Shown one piece after another: positions 1 to 8,392 of a stretch of DNA of 64,000 nucleotides. The position numbers were made by a program, and so were the translations under genes. The notes below the pieces were generated by a model. That model was given only the letters and a program-made list of their open reading frames with translations. It made no database searches and had not been told where the DNA came from. The stretch covers positions 496,001 to 560,000 of the forward strand of contig CAXYEK010000001.1 of assembly GCA_964276235.1 (NCBI GenBank), in the 5' to 3' direction. Every line of letters starts with the position of its first letter. Within the stretch, counting starts at the first letter, position 1. The stretch comes from SCGC-AAA076-P13 sp964276235 (GTDB lineage: Bacteria > Pseudomonadota > Gammaproteobacteria > Magnimaribacterales > D2472).

Positions 1-1150
1 AGCGCCTTTCTGTACTTGGAAGAATGCCTTCAAATTTATGTTTTCTAACTATCCTACTCCCGCTCCTAAACCTATGTGAAAAATCAATTTTTTCATTAGA
101 ACCCCTTAAAATAATGTCTTTGATTTCTTGAGGGTAATCTTTCCATTTAGTAGTTAGAGAAAAATCATAATGCGCACTAAGGCATTTTAATTGATAAAAA
201 TAGAATCTATTTCTTCTTGTCCAGCCTTTTATGGCGCCATTTGAAATTGAAACTTCATCATCTTGAATTAGCCTATTTTCATTAAAGTATTGAATAACGC
301 CAAGACCATCACACCTTGTACATGCTCCAAAAGGATTATTAAATGAAAACATTCTTGGTTCTAATTCTGCGATGGCATATCCACATTGAGAACATGAGAA
401 ATTAGATGAGAATAGTTCAGATGATTTTTTGTCTAGATTTTCTATTTCTACCAGCCCGTTTGATAGAATCAAAGAGGTTTCAATTGACTCTGCTAATCTA
501 GATCTATCCTCATCATTATCCTTAATAACCAATCTATCTATTACAGCTGAAATATCATGCTTTTTATTCTTTTCAAGTTCTGGAAATTCTTCAATTGGGT
601 AGACAACCCCATTAACTTTAACTCTTACATAACCACTTTTTCTTAAGTCTTCATAAACTGCAATATGTTCTCCCTTTTTTCCTCTAACTAGCGGCGAAAG
701 AATCATTATCTTTGTATTTTCTTTTATCTTTAATATCTCATCACAAATCTCTGTAACTGTTTTAGCCTTTAATTCTTCATGGTGATCTGGACAGATAGGG
801 GAGCCTATTCTTGCATAAAGAAGTCTTAAATAATCATATATTTCAGTCACTGTTCCAACAGTTGATCTTGGATTATGAGAAGTGGATTTCTGCTCTATTG
901 ATATTGCAGGTGAAAGTCCTTCAATTGAATCTACGTCAGGCTTCTCCATCATAGATAAAAACTGTCTAGCATAAGTAGATAAAGACTCTACATATCTCCT
1001 TTGGCCCTCTGCATATAAGGTATCAAAAGCAAGTGATGACTTGCCTGAACCAGATAACCCTGTGATAACAATAATTTTATTTCTAGGTATCTCAAGACTA
1101 ATATTTTTAAGATTATGTGTACGAGCCCCTTTGATGAAAATACTATCCAT
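1..1150 (-). CDS. uvrA: UvrABC excinuclease subunit A, N-terminal part (cut by window edge)
   Basis: UvrA is the ATP-driven damage-recognition subunit of nucleotide excision repair; it loads UvrB on DNA lesions in the cytoplasm. Translating the minus strand from the ATG at 1150 gives about 383 codons to the left edge; the family is about 940 residues, so over half is missing. Visible signatures are the Walker A motif GLSGSGKSS (residues 31-39), the conserved block RRYVESLSTYARQFL just after it, and the first zinc-finger cysteines CSQC followed by CTRC. No frame change is seen. It diverges from ssb across 72 bases, the usual gammaproteobacterial arrangement. I see no LexA-type operator in the gap, so SOS control is not supported here. 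Confidence 0.96.
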   Translation of the reverse strand, partial: MDSIFIKGARTHNLKNISLEIPRNKIIVITGLSGSGKSSLAFDTLYAEGQRRYVESLSTYARQFLSMMEKPDVDSIEGLSPAISIEQKSTSHNPRSTVGTVTEIYDYLRLLYARIGSPICPDHHEELKAKTVTEICDEILKIKENTKIMILSPLVRGKKGEHIAVYEDLRKSGYVRVKVNGVVYPIEEFPELEKNKKHDISAVIDRLVIKDNDEDRSRLAESIETSLILSNGLVEIENLDKKSSELFSSNFSCSQCGYAIAELEPRMFSFNNPFGACTRCDGLGVIQYFNENRLIQDDEVSISNGAIKGWTRRNRFYFYQLKCLSAHYDFSLTTKWKDYPQEIKDIILRGSNEKIDFSHRFRSGSRIVRKHKFEGILPSTERR

Positions 1151-1222
1151 AAGAAATAAAAAATATCCGTGATGAAAAAATTAATTTAGGTTAAACTTCT
1201 ATGAATATTATAAGAGGTAATT

Positions 1223-1663
1223 ATGAGCAGAGGCGTAAATAAAGTGATTTTAGTTGGTAATTTAGGTCAAAAACCTGAAATGAGATATACAGCAACACAA
1301 TCAGCAGTAGCAAATATTTCAATTGCAACAACAGAATCATGGAAAGACAAAGAAAGTGGCGAGATGAGAGATAAAACAGAATGGCATAAAGTTGTCTATT
1401 TTGGAAAACTAGCTGAGATTGTTGAGAAATATCTAGACAAAGGTTCGAGTGTTTATATCGAAGGAAAATTGCAAACTAGAAAATGGCAAGACAAATCAGG
1501 TGCTGATAGATGGACCACTGAAATAGTTGGAAATGAATTAACTATGCTGGGTTCAAGAGCGAGTAATTCTAATAATGCTCCTATGCAGTCCAATGAATCA
1601 GAATCTCCTTTTCCTCAAGATGATTCAGGACCAGGACTAACGGATGATGATATTCCATTTTGA
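1223..1663 (+). CDS. ssb: Single-stranded DNA-binding protein
   Basis: SSB coats single-stranded DNA during replication, repair and recombination and recruits partner enzymes through its C-terminal tip. The 146-residue product starts MSRGVNKVILVGNLG, the typical beginning of the OB-fold domain, which runs to about residue 110. A short linker rich in Asn and Ser follows, then the acidic tail ending DDDIPF, the canonical protein-interaction tip. A good Shine-Dalgarno (GAGG, near 1214) precedes the ATG. It is divergent from uvrA. The linker is short compared with E. coli SSB (178 residues), in line with the compact proteins elsewhere in the window. Confidence 0.97.
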   Translation: MSRGVNKVILVGNLGQKPEMRYTATQSAVANISIATTESWKDKESGEMRDKTEWHKVVYFGKLAEIVEKYLDKGSSVYIEGKLQTRKWQDKSGADRWTTEIVGNELTMLGSRASNSNNAPMQSNESESPFPQDDSGPGLTDDDIPF

Positions 1664-1680
1664 CTCTTTAGTGCCGCGGT

Positions 1681-2550
1681 TTGAAGTATAAAACTATATT
1701 ATTTAAAGAAGAAAATTCTATAGCTTTTATTACTTTAAATAGACCAGAAAAACTCAATGCATTTACGCAAACCATGCTTTATGAAATGGTTGATGCCCTC
1801 GATCATATCGATAAAAGTGATTCCATTAGAGCAGTAATTTTATCTGGTTCTGGAAGAGCATTCTGTGCAGGGGCAGATCTTTCCGCTGGAGAAAAAACAT
1901 TTAATACAGAATTTGATAATTCAAATAATTATGATGCAGATTTTAGTAGAGACTCTGGAGGAATTCTTACATTAAGAATGTATAGGTGTCTAAAGCCAAT
2001 TATAGTTGCATGTAATGGAGCGTCAGTAGGAATTGGAGCCACTATGCAATTGGCTGCTGATATAAGAATTGGTTCTTCATTGAGTAAGTTTTGCTTTCCA
2101 TTTTCTAAAAGAGGTATTGCCCCAGATGCATGTTCAAGTTGGTTCCTCCCAAAAATTGTTGGCATTTCAAAAGCTTTAGAATGGTGCTACTCTGGCGAGT
2201 TATTTGATGCCTCGGATGCACATGATGCAGGACTTATTTCATATTTAGTTCAACCTGACGAGTTAAATGATAAAGCCATTGAGGTAGCAAATAAATTTAT
2301 AAAACAAACTTCTCCAGTTTCAATAGCATTAACTAGGCAGATGATGTGGAGTTTGTCATCTGAATCTTCTCCCGAAGAGGCTCATGAAATAGATAGCAAA
2401 GTTATTGAATCAAGGGGATCATCTGGTGATGCTGTTGAGGGCGTAATGTCTTTTTTAGAAAAAAGGGATGCCAAATATCCGAACAAGATATCTAGTGATA
2501 TGCCATCAATCTTTCCTTGGAATAAAAGTAAATTTAAAGATCCGGAGTAG
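1681..2550 (+). CDS. Enoyl-CoA hydratase/isomerase family protein (crotonase)
   Basis: This is a crotonase-fold enzyme acting on acyl-CoA thioesters. The 289-residue product opens with the family N-terminus (ITLNRPEKLNAF), then carries the oxyanion-hole segments SGSGRAFCAGADLS and ACNGASVGIGATMQLAADIR. The start is a TTG; I chose it because the N-terminus aligns well with the paralogue at 39339-40112, although no clear Shine-Dalgarno precedes it. The second acidic catalytic residue of true hydratases is not obvious, so the exact reaction (hydratase, isomerase or other) cannot be assigned. It lies 17 bases after ssb and 8 bases before an old-yellow-enzyme gene, suggesting a two-gene unit for handling unsaturated acyl-CoAs; that is inference. 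Confidence 0.88.
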   Translation: MKYKTILFKEENSIAFITLNRPEKLNAFTQTMLYEMVDALDHIDKSDSIRAVILSGSGRAFCAGADLSAGEKTFNTEFDNSNNYDADFSRDSGGILTLRMYRCLKPIIVACNGASVGIGATMQLAADIRIGSSLSKFCFPFSKRGIAPDACSSWFLPKIVGISKALEWCYSGELFDASDAHDAGLISYLVQPDELNDKAIEVANKFIKQTSPVSIALTRQMMWSLSSESSPEEAHEIDSKVIESRGSSGDAVEGVMSFLEKRDAKYPNKISSDMPSIFPWNKSKFKDPE

Positions 2551-2558
2551 TTTCAAAA

Positions 2559-3638
2559 ATGTTATTCGATTCATATAAATTAAAAGATACTATCTTAAGA
2601 AATAGAATTGTTATGGCACCCATGACAAGAAATATGTCTCCTGGAGGAGTTCCTCCTAAAGAAGTCATTGATTACTATGAAAGAAGAGCTAAAGGTGAGG
2701 TTGGCCTCATTATTACAGAAGGCATAGAAGTTAGTCATAAAGCATCAAGCGCTTATCCTGATGTGCCTAGATTAGATACTAAAGATGCAAGAGATGCTTG
2801 GAAGAAGGTAGTGGGAGCAATTAAAAAACAAGATGGTTCAGTTGTAGCTCAATTATGGCATTGTGGGGGGTTTAGAAAGCTGGGTATGGCACCAGAGCCA
2901 GAGGTTCCAGGGCATACTGCTTCAGGACTTGTTAGGCCTGGCAAAAGAGTTGCACATGCAATGTCTCTAGAGGATATTAATGAGACTATTGAGGCATTTG
3001 CCTCTGATGCTAAGTTTTGTGAAGAGATTGGTTTTGATGGAGTTGAGATTCATGGAGCTCATGGATACTTGATCGATAATTTTTTTTGGAACGGCACTAA
3101 TGAAAGACAAGATATGTATGGAGGTTCAACAGAAGGAAGATCTCAATTAGCTACTGAAATTGTTAAAGCAATAAGATCAGAAGTAAGTAATAAATTCATT
3201 GTTGGACTTAGATTCTCACAATGGAAACAGCAAGACTTCGAGGCAAAATTAGCTTCATCTCCAGAAGAGCTAAAAAATATGCTTGCTCCTCCTACAAAAG
3301 CTGGACTTGATTATCTTCATTCAAGCATGAGAAGGTTTTGGGAAAGTGAATTTAGTGGTTCAGAAGAAAATCTGGCTTACTGGACAAAAAAGCTTTTAGG
3401 GCTTCCAACAATTAGTGTTGGCAGTGTAGGTCTTGATTCTGAATTTATTGATATGAGTGCACCGGCATCACCTACAAATATAAATAGAGCAATTGAGGAT
3501 ATTAATAATAGTAAATACGATATGGTTGCTGTTGGCAGAGCTCTTATATCAGATCCTGAATGGGTAATAAAAATGAAGGAAGGAAGATTGCAAGATGTTA
3601 TCCCCTATACCAAAGAAGCTTTATTTAAACTTTACTAA
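2559..3638 (+). CDS. NADH:flavin oxidoreductase, old yellow enzyme family
   Basis: This is a single-domain FMN-dependent TIM-barrel ene-reductase that reduces activated C=C bonds with NAD(P)H. The 359-residue sequence begins with the family signature KDTILRNRIVMAPMTRN, has the active-site segment VEIHGAHGYLIDNFFW near residues 160-176 followed by a YGGS motif, and ends with VAVGRALISDPEW, the phosphate-binding end of the barrel. It has no C-terminal Fe-S or dinucleotide domain, so it is not a full-length 2,4-dienoyl-CoA reductase (FadH type). It follows the crotonase by 8 bases and probably shares its transcript. Its stop codon overlaps the fabB stop on the other strand by 4 bases. The substrate is unknown. 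Confidence 0.88.
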   Translation: MLFDSYKLKDTILRNRIVMAPMTRNMSPGGVPPKEVIDYYERRAKGEVGLIITEGIEVSHKASSAYPDVPRLDTKDARDAWKKVVGAIKKQDGSVVAQLWHCGGFRKLGMAPEPEVPGHTASGLVRPGKRVAHAMSLEDINETIEAFASDAKFCEEIGFDGVEIHGAHGYLIDNFFWNGTNERQDMYGGSTEGRSQLATEIVKAIRSEVSNKFIVGLRFSQWKQQDFEAKLASSPEELKNMLAPPTKAGLDYLHSSMRRFWESEFSGSEENLAYWTKKLLGLPTISVGSVGLDSEFIDMSAPASPTNINRAIEDINNSKYDMVAVGRALISDPEWVIKMKEGRLQDVIPYTKEALFKLY

Positions 3639-4843
3639 TTCTTACTTAGTATCAAGCTGGCATTAGTTCCGCCAAACCCAAAAGAGTTGCTCATCACAGA
3701 AGTTACATTTTTTGATATCGTTTCAGTATTAATATGAATACCTTTAGCTTCATCACATAACTCTTCTGAATTAATATTGGGTGCTATAAAGCCTTCATTC
3801 ATCATCATTATAGAATATATTGCTTCTTGAGCTCCGGTTGCACCGAGCGAATGCCCTGTCATTGATTTTGTAGAACTAATAATTGGACATTCATCTGCAA
3901 ACAACTCTCTAATTGCATTAAGTTCTGCAATATCACCTACAGGCGTACTCGTTCCATGAGTATTTATATAATCTATAGAGGACCCAAAGTTATCTAAAGC
4001 ACCTTGCATACATCTCAGAGCACCTTCACCAGATGGAGCTACCATATCGTATCCATCAGAATTAGCAAAATATCCAGAAAGCTTTGCTAGGATATTTGCA
4101 TTTCTTTTTTTAGCATGTTCTTCCTCTTCTAAAATTAAAATTCCTGACCCGCCAGCTATAACAAATCCATCTCTATTTTTGTCATATGGTCGAGAAGCTT
4201 TTGTTGGAGTTTCATTGAATTTTGAAGAAAGTGCTCCCATTGCATCAAATAGATTCGAAGAGCTCCAATGCTCATCTTCTCCTCCGCCAGCAATAATAAT
4301 ATCTTGCTGCCCAGATCTTATTAAGTCTGCTCCATGACCAATGCAGTGTGCGCTTGTGGCACATGCTGAAGAAATAGAATAGTTGATCCCTTTTAATTTA
4401 AAAGCAGTTCCTAAAATTGCAGAGATAGAACTTGCCATTGATTTGGTGACTGCATAGGGCCCAATCCTTTTAGGTCCTTTTTCTCTAGTAATATCTGAAG
4501 TAGACAGCATAACTCTTGTTGAAGATCCTCCAGAGCCTGCAACTATCCCAACTCTTGGTGAATTTAGATATTCTTCTTCAAGACCAGACATTTTAATAGC
4601 ATCTCTTGCTGCAAGATAAGAATACGCAGAAGCTTCACCCATAAATCTTAATAATTTTCTATCAATCAAATCTGAGTAATCTAGATTAATGGAGCCTGAT
4701 ACCTGGCTTCTAAAACCCATATCAGTATAAGATTGATTAGCACTTATACCTGATTTGCCATTTTGAAGGCTATGGAGAACTTCGTCATAGGTATTGCCTA
4801 TACAAGACTTAATTCCAACACCTGTTACGACTACATTTTTCAT
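3635..4843 (-). CDS. fabB: Beta-ketoacyl-ACP synthase I
   Basis: FabB is the condensing enzyme of type II fatty acid synthesis that elongates the cis-3-decenoyl-ACP made by FabA, so it is needed for unsaturated fatty acids. The 402-residue product has the nucleophile Cys161 in SISSACATSAHC and the two catalytic histidines in NTHGTSTPVGD and TGHSLGATGAQ. A glycine-rich SFGFGGTNASLIL closes the thiolase fold. Its ATG overlaps the fabA stop (TAATG at 4843), and fabA overlaps ispB, so the three genes are probably translationally coupled. The fabA-fabB pairing matches the Pseudomonas-type operon. FabF is the alternative, but the fabA neighbour favours FabB. Confidence 0.95.
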   Translation of the reverse strand: MKNVVVTGVGIKSCIGNTYDEVLHSLQNGKSGISANQSYTDMGFRSQVSGSINLDYSDLIDRKLLRFMGEASAYSYLAARDAIKMSGLEEEYLNSPRVGIVAGSGGSSTRVMLSTSDITREKGPKRIGPYAVTKSMASSISAILGTAFKLKGINYSISSACATSAHCIGHGADLIRSGQQDIIIAGGGEDEHWSSSNLFDAMGALSSKFNETPTKASRPYDKNRDGFVIAGGSGILILEEEEHAKKRNANILAKLSGYFANSDGYDMVAPSGEGALRCMQGALDNFGSSIDYINTHGTSTPVGDIAELNAIRELFADECPIISSTKSMTGHSLGATGAQEAIYSIMMMNEGFIAPNINSEELCDEAKGIHINTETISKNVTSVMSNSFGFGGTNASLILSKN

Positions 4844-5368
4844 TAGAAATTACTCGGATCTTTAAATAAGCCTACTTTTAATTTTTCTGCATTATAAATC
4901 TCTTTATCATCAACGTACATTCTTCCATTAGCGAGTCCTAGAACTGCACCTCTGTTAATTATTCTTTTGATATCAAGCTCATACCTGACCAATTTTGCAG
5001 AAGGAAGAACTTGTCCTGAAAATTTAATATTTTCTGCACCTAAAGCTCTACCAATACCTGGAAGTCCAGACCATAAAAGATAAAAACCAAGAAGTTGCCA
5101 CATTGCATCAAGACCAAGACAACCTGGCATGACCGGATCTTTTTTAAAGTGACACTGAAAAAACCACAAATCTGGATTTATATTGAGAAACGCTGTGATA
5201 CTCCCTTTAGAAAATTCACCACTAAAATTATCAATATTCGAAATTTCATCAAACATTAGCATTTGATCTGATGGAAGTCTCCCATCACCTTCATTTGTGA
5301 AAAGGTTTCCATTCCCACAATCCTACAAGCTCTTGCTTGGTATATTTATTTTGGGGTTTGAAGCTCAT
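4843..5368 (-). CDS. fabA: 3-hydroxydecanoyl-ACP dehydratase/isomerase, frame broken near 5322
   Basis: FabA dehydrates 3-hydroxydecanoyl-ACP and isomerises the trans-2 to the cis-3 product, the entry to unsaturated fatty acids. The long reading frame (5262 to 4843) starts too late for the family. Reading upstream, the N-terminus (MSFKPQNKYTKQELV) is found from an ATG at 5368 in another frame, and CGNGNLFTNEGDGRLPSDQM continues in the main frame, matching the family's residues 5-35. One extra base in the GTAGGATT context (around 5322) separates them; correcting it gives 174 residues, against 172 in E. coli. Active-site segments CHFKKDPVMPGC and LGLDAMWQ are intact. The repaired ATG overlaps the ispB stop (ATGA), which supports this start. 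A sequencing indel is likelier than a true lesion. Confidence 0.9.
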
Positions 5369-6318
5369 TTTGTTCTATAGAGTGATGCATTCAATAAGTT
5401 TAACATCTCTTTTCTTATATTTTTATTATCTATATTCATAGCTGAACTTGTTGCTATATCAATATATTTAAGTGCCAATTTTTGTGTTTCCTCTATCCCT
5501 TTTAAGCGACTTATAAGCTGAAAGACCTTTTTCTGATTTAGCTTTTTTTTACCTAATAATAATTCAAGTTCTTTTTTTTCATTTCGATTTGCATTTTTAT
5601 ATGCAAAAAAGAAAGGGTAAGTTACTTTTCCTTCTCGCAAATCCTGCAAAATTGGTTTTCCAAGGGTTGACTCATCTTGCGAGTAATCTAATAAATCATC
5701 TTTTATTTGAAAAACAATTCCAAGATTTTTTGAGCAGCTACTTACATTTTTTATATATTTACTATCGCCCTTTGAAAGAATAGCTCCACATCTTGCTGAT
5801 GCCTCAAACAGCCTCCCAGTTTTGAAGTAACTTATAGCCTCTAACTTCTTAAGAGTTATTTCTTTATTATTAATAGCATCAAGCTGTATTAACTCGCCTT
5901 TAGAAATGTCATTAGTTGCTTTAGACAATTCATTTAAAATTTCTGAATTACCTAGTTCAACCATAAGCATAAAAGCTTTGCTATAAATGTAATCACCAAT
6001 TAAAACACCATGAGCATTTGACCAAATATTATTGACAGATTTTATTCCTCTTCGCACAGGAGAATCATCTACAACATCGTCATGAACTAAAGTTGCTGTA
6101 TGAAGTAACTCAATTACGGCTGCTAACTTTAATCTTCTTTTACCAATCCTCTTATCTATAGAAGAAGATATTAGACATAGTTGCGCTCTTAATTGTTTGC
6201 CATTAGTTTTAAAAATATATTCGTATAGATTGGAAATAGTTTCCTCTTCAATAATATTATTTCTTATAAGGCTGTTAACTTTGGAGAGATCTTTTTCTAT
6301 TAAATTATTTTTAAGCAT
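5365..6318 (-). CDS. ispB: Polyprenyl diphosphate synthase (octaprenyl type)
   Basis: This trans-prenyltransferase builds the long isoprenoid side chain of ubiquinone from isopentenyl diphosphate units. The 317-residue, mostly helical protein carries the first aspartate-rich motif VHDDVVDDSPVRRG and the second, QIKDDLLDY, both required for Mg-diphosphate binding. Small residues before the first DDxxD fit a long-chain product, but chain length cannot be read from sequence alone. It diverges from rplU-rpmA-obgE, the standard gammaproteobacterial neighbour, and its TGA overlaps the repaired fabA ATG. Coupling quinone and unsaturated fatty acid synthesis in one transcript is notable. Confidence 0.93.
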   Translation of the reverse strand: MLKNNLIEKDLSKVNSLIRNNIIEEETISNLYEYIFKTNGKQLRAQLCLISSSIDKRIGKRRLKLAAVIELLHTATLVHDDVVDDSPVRRGIKSVNNIWSNAHGVLIGDYIYSKAFMLMVELGNSEILNELSKATNDISKGELIQLDAINNKEITLKKLEAISYFKTGRLFEASARCGAILSKGDSKYIKNVSSCSKNLGIVFQIKDDLLDYSQDESTLGKPILQDLREGKVTYPFFFAYKNANRNEKKELELLLGKKKLNQKKVFQLISRLKGIEETQKLALKYIDIATSSAMNIDNKNIRKEMLNLLNASLYRTK

Positions 6319-6355
6319 GATTAGATAATAATTAAAGCAAAATTATACATAAGTA

Positions 6356-6384
6356 TTGATAAATTCTTCATTAAAGCGTATATT
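6356..6384 (+). promoter_or_regulatory. Sigma70-type promoter for rplU-rpmA-obgE
   Basis: TTGATA (6356-6361) and TATATT (6379-6384) are separated by exactly 17 bases. The start of transcription would fall near 6391, leaving a leader of about 17 bases that contains an AGGGAT Shine-Dalgarno before the rplU ATG at 6408. Only the match to consensus and its position support it. Confidence 0.6.
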
Positions 6385-6407
6385 TTGCCACCTTTAGGGA
6401 TATAAAT

Positions 6408-6728
6408 ATGTACGCAGTAATAGAATCAGGTGGAAAACAACATAAAATTGAAAAAGGCATGACTTTGCCTGTAGATTTATTAAAGGATGAGCCTGGAACA
6501 AAAATAACTTTTGATAATGTATTGCTGTATGTTGACGACAAAAATGTCGAAATTGGTCAGCCATATTTATCTAATGTTAAAGTAACAGCAGAAGTTGTTG
6601 ATGTGGTTAAATCTGATAAAATTTCCATTCTTCGTTTTAGAAGAAGAAAGCACAGCATGACTAAAACAGGTCATAGAGCTAGGCATTCACAAGTTGAAAT
6701 TAAAGATATTAAATTAGAGAGTAAATAA
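6408..6728 (+). CDS. rplU: Ribosomal protein L21
   Basis: L21 is a 50S subunit protein that binds 23S rRNA. The 106-residue product starts MYAVIESGGKQHKIEKG, the family hallmark, and ends with the basic RNA-binding segment containing KISILRFRRRKHSMTKTGHR. Length matches the usual 103 residues. The ATG follows an AGGGAT ribosome-binding site and a strong promoter-like sequence. Its stop overlaps the rpmA start (TAATG at 6728), so the two ribosomal proteins are probably translationally coupled. Confidence 0.97.
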   Translation: MYAVIESGGKQHKIEKGMTLPVDLLKDEPGTKITFDNVLLYVDDKNVEIGQPYLSNVKVTAEVVDVVKSDKISILRFRRRKHSMTKTGHRARHSQVEIKDIKLESK

Positions 6729-6985
6729 TGGCACATAAGAAAGCAGGTGGTTCCAGTAAGAACGGTAGAGATTCCAACGCCAAAAGGCTTGGAGTAAAAA
6801 GATACGGTGGACAAATCGTTAAAGCCGGCGAGATTCTTATACGTCAAAGAGGAACTAATACTCATCCGGGAATTAATGTAGGTATTGGAAAAGACGACAC
6901 GTTGTTTGCTAAAGCAGCTGGAGTTGTTCAATTTACTTATAAAGGTCCTAAAAGTAGAAAAACTGCGAACGTTATTACCCAATAA
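6728..6985 (+). CDS. rpmA: Ribosomal protein L27
   Basis: L27 sits near the peptidyl transferase centre of the 50S subunit, and its N-terminal tail touches tRNA. The 85-residue product starts MAHKKAGGSSKNGRDS and includes AKRLGVKRYGGQ and RQRGTNTHPG, all diagnostic of the family, and it lacks the Firmicute-type N-terminal extension that needs processing. It is in the conserved rplU-rpmA-obgE order, overlapping rplU by one base and 13 bases before obgE. Confidence 0.97.
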   Translation: MAHKKAGGSSKNGRDSNAKRLGVKRYGGQIVKAGEILIRQRGTNTHPGINVGIGKDDTLFAKAAGVVQFTYKGPKSRKTANVITQ

Positions 6986-6998
6986 CGTTTCTTAAATC

Positions 6999-8022
6999 AT
7001 GAACTTTATTGACGAGGCCTTTCTCGAAGTTAGGGCCGGGAATGGTGGTGCCGGAGCTTCCAGTTTTCGAAGAGAAAAATATATACCCTTTGGTGGTCCT
7101 GATGGAGGTGATGGTGGAAAAGGTGGGGACATTATATTTAGGGTAAATCAAAACAAAAATACATTAATTGATTTTCAAAATAAAAGAGTTTTTCTTGCAA
7201 AAAATGGTCGACCAGGATCAGGTAAAAACAAGACAGGATCTGCCGCCGAAGATTTAATAATAGATATACCCAAAGGAACCGTAATTTACGATGACATATC
7301 TGGTGACGAATTATTAGACTGTTGTGACGACAGTGCATCTTATCTTTTAGCAAAAGGTGGAGATGGTGGTCAGGGAAATGCAAGATTTAAATCAAGCACT
7401 AACCAGTCTCCTCGTAAATTTACCTTGGGCTTTGAAGGCGATATTAGGTTTATAAGGCTTGAATTAAAATCTTTAGCAGATGTTGGCTTGGTAGGATTCC
7501 CAAATGCTGGAAAATCAACTTTTCTTAATAAAGTTTCTTCAGCCAAACCAAAAATAGGAAGTTACCCTTTTACAACTTTAAGACCTCATTTAGGAACTAT
7601 TGAAGGTTCTGATTCTAGCTTATGTAATTGCAGATATTCCTGGATTAATTGAAGGTGCATCGGAAGGTGCTGGCTTGGGAATAAAGTTCTTGCAACATAT
7701 ATCTAGGACAGGACTTTTACTAATCTTTGTAGATTTATACTCTTCGGATGATATAAATCCTATTAGACAAATTGAGTTACTTAAAAATGAGTTGAGTGCT
7801 TATAAAGAGGATTTAACGCAAAAAGTTTCTTGGGTTGTATGTAATAAAATTGATTTGATTGATGAAGATACTCGAAATCAACACTCAGAAACTATACAAA
7901 AGGAACTTAAAATACCTGAAGATGATATTTTCTTTATTTCTGCTGCAACAGGAGAGGGCACACAAAAGCTTCTTCAATCCCTTGAAGAAGTTATATCACA
8001 AAGTAAATTAGACTTAACCTAG
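6999..8022 (+). CDS. obgE: Obg family GTPase, frame broken near 7615
   Basis: ObgE (CgtA) is a ribosome-associated GTPase in late 50S assembly and stringent control, essential in the gammaproteobacteria tested. The N-terminal glycine-rich Obg fold (about residues 1-158) contains GAGASSFRREKYIPFGGPDG. The G domain follows with G1 GFPNAGKST, G3 ADIPGLIEG, G4 NKID and G5 SAATGEG. The frame changes between G1 and G3: the first frame runs to 7652 and the second picks up with YVIADIPG. Removing one A in the TCTAGCT context (near 7615) joins them into 340 residues with nothing missing. Its 3' end overlaps rpsT (opposite strand) by 9 bases. The change is probably a sequence error. Confidence 0.9.
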
Positions 8023-8277
8023 GGCTTTTACGGCTTTAGAAAGCCTACTTTTCGTTCTAGCAGCTGCATTCTTATGAATTACTTTCTTTGATGCTGATGA
8101 GTCAAGGACTTTTTCAGCTTTAGTTAGCAATTCTTTTGCTTTAACAGAATCATTTTCATCAATACTTGCACGAACAGCTTTGATTGCAGTTCTTACCATT
8201 GATCTTTGAGCATGCCTTAGCTTATATGTTTCAGCGTTCTGTTTAGCTCTTTTAAGTGATTGTTTTGAGTTAGCCAT
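8014..8277 (-). CDS. rpsT: Ribosomal protein S20
   Basis: S20 is a primary binder of 16S rRNA in 30S assembly. The 87-residue helical, Lys/Arg/Ala-rich product begins MANSKQSLKRAKQNAE and has the conserved C-terminal stretch KKVIHKNAAARTKSRLSKAV. Length equals the E. coli protein. It converges on obgE with a 9-base overlap and no terminator between the two genes. It is transcribed alone, away from the TonB receptor gene region, whose own terminator lies at 8345-8372. Confidence 0.96.
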   Translation of the reverse strand: MANSKQSLKRAKQNAETYKLRHAQRSMVRTAIKAVRASIDENDSVKAKELLTKAEKVLDSSASKKVIHKNAAARTKSRLSKAVKALG

Positions 8278-8344
8278 ATTATTTTAAATTTTAAGTGGGC
8301 GTAGTTTAATGACCTATTGAGCTGTTGTCTACATTAATAAGCAT

Positions 8345-8372
8345 AAAAAAAGGCAGCTAATAAGCTGCCTTT
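8345..8372 (-). terminator. Intrinsic terminator of the TonB receptor gene
   Basis: A 10-bp perfect hairpin (arms at 8349-8358 and 8363-8372, core AGGCAGCT, loop of 4) is followed on the minus strand by a run of six U residues (complement of 8345-8350). It sits 20 bases past the receptor stop at 8393. It is the only strong classical terminator I recognise in the window. Confidence 0.85.
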
Positions 8373-8392
8373 AGAATTCTTGTAAATGAAAT

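Noticed and set aside
1151..1222. LexA (SOS) operator between uvrA and ssb
   Set aside because: I looked for CTGT-N8-ACAG or a near match and found none in the 72-base gap.
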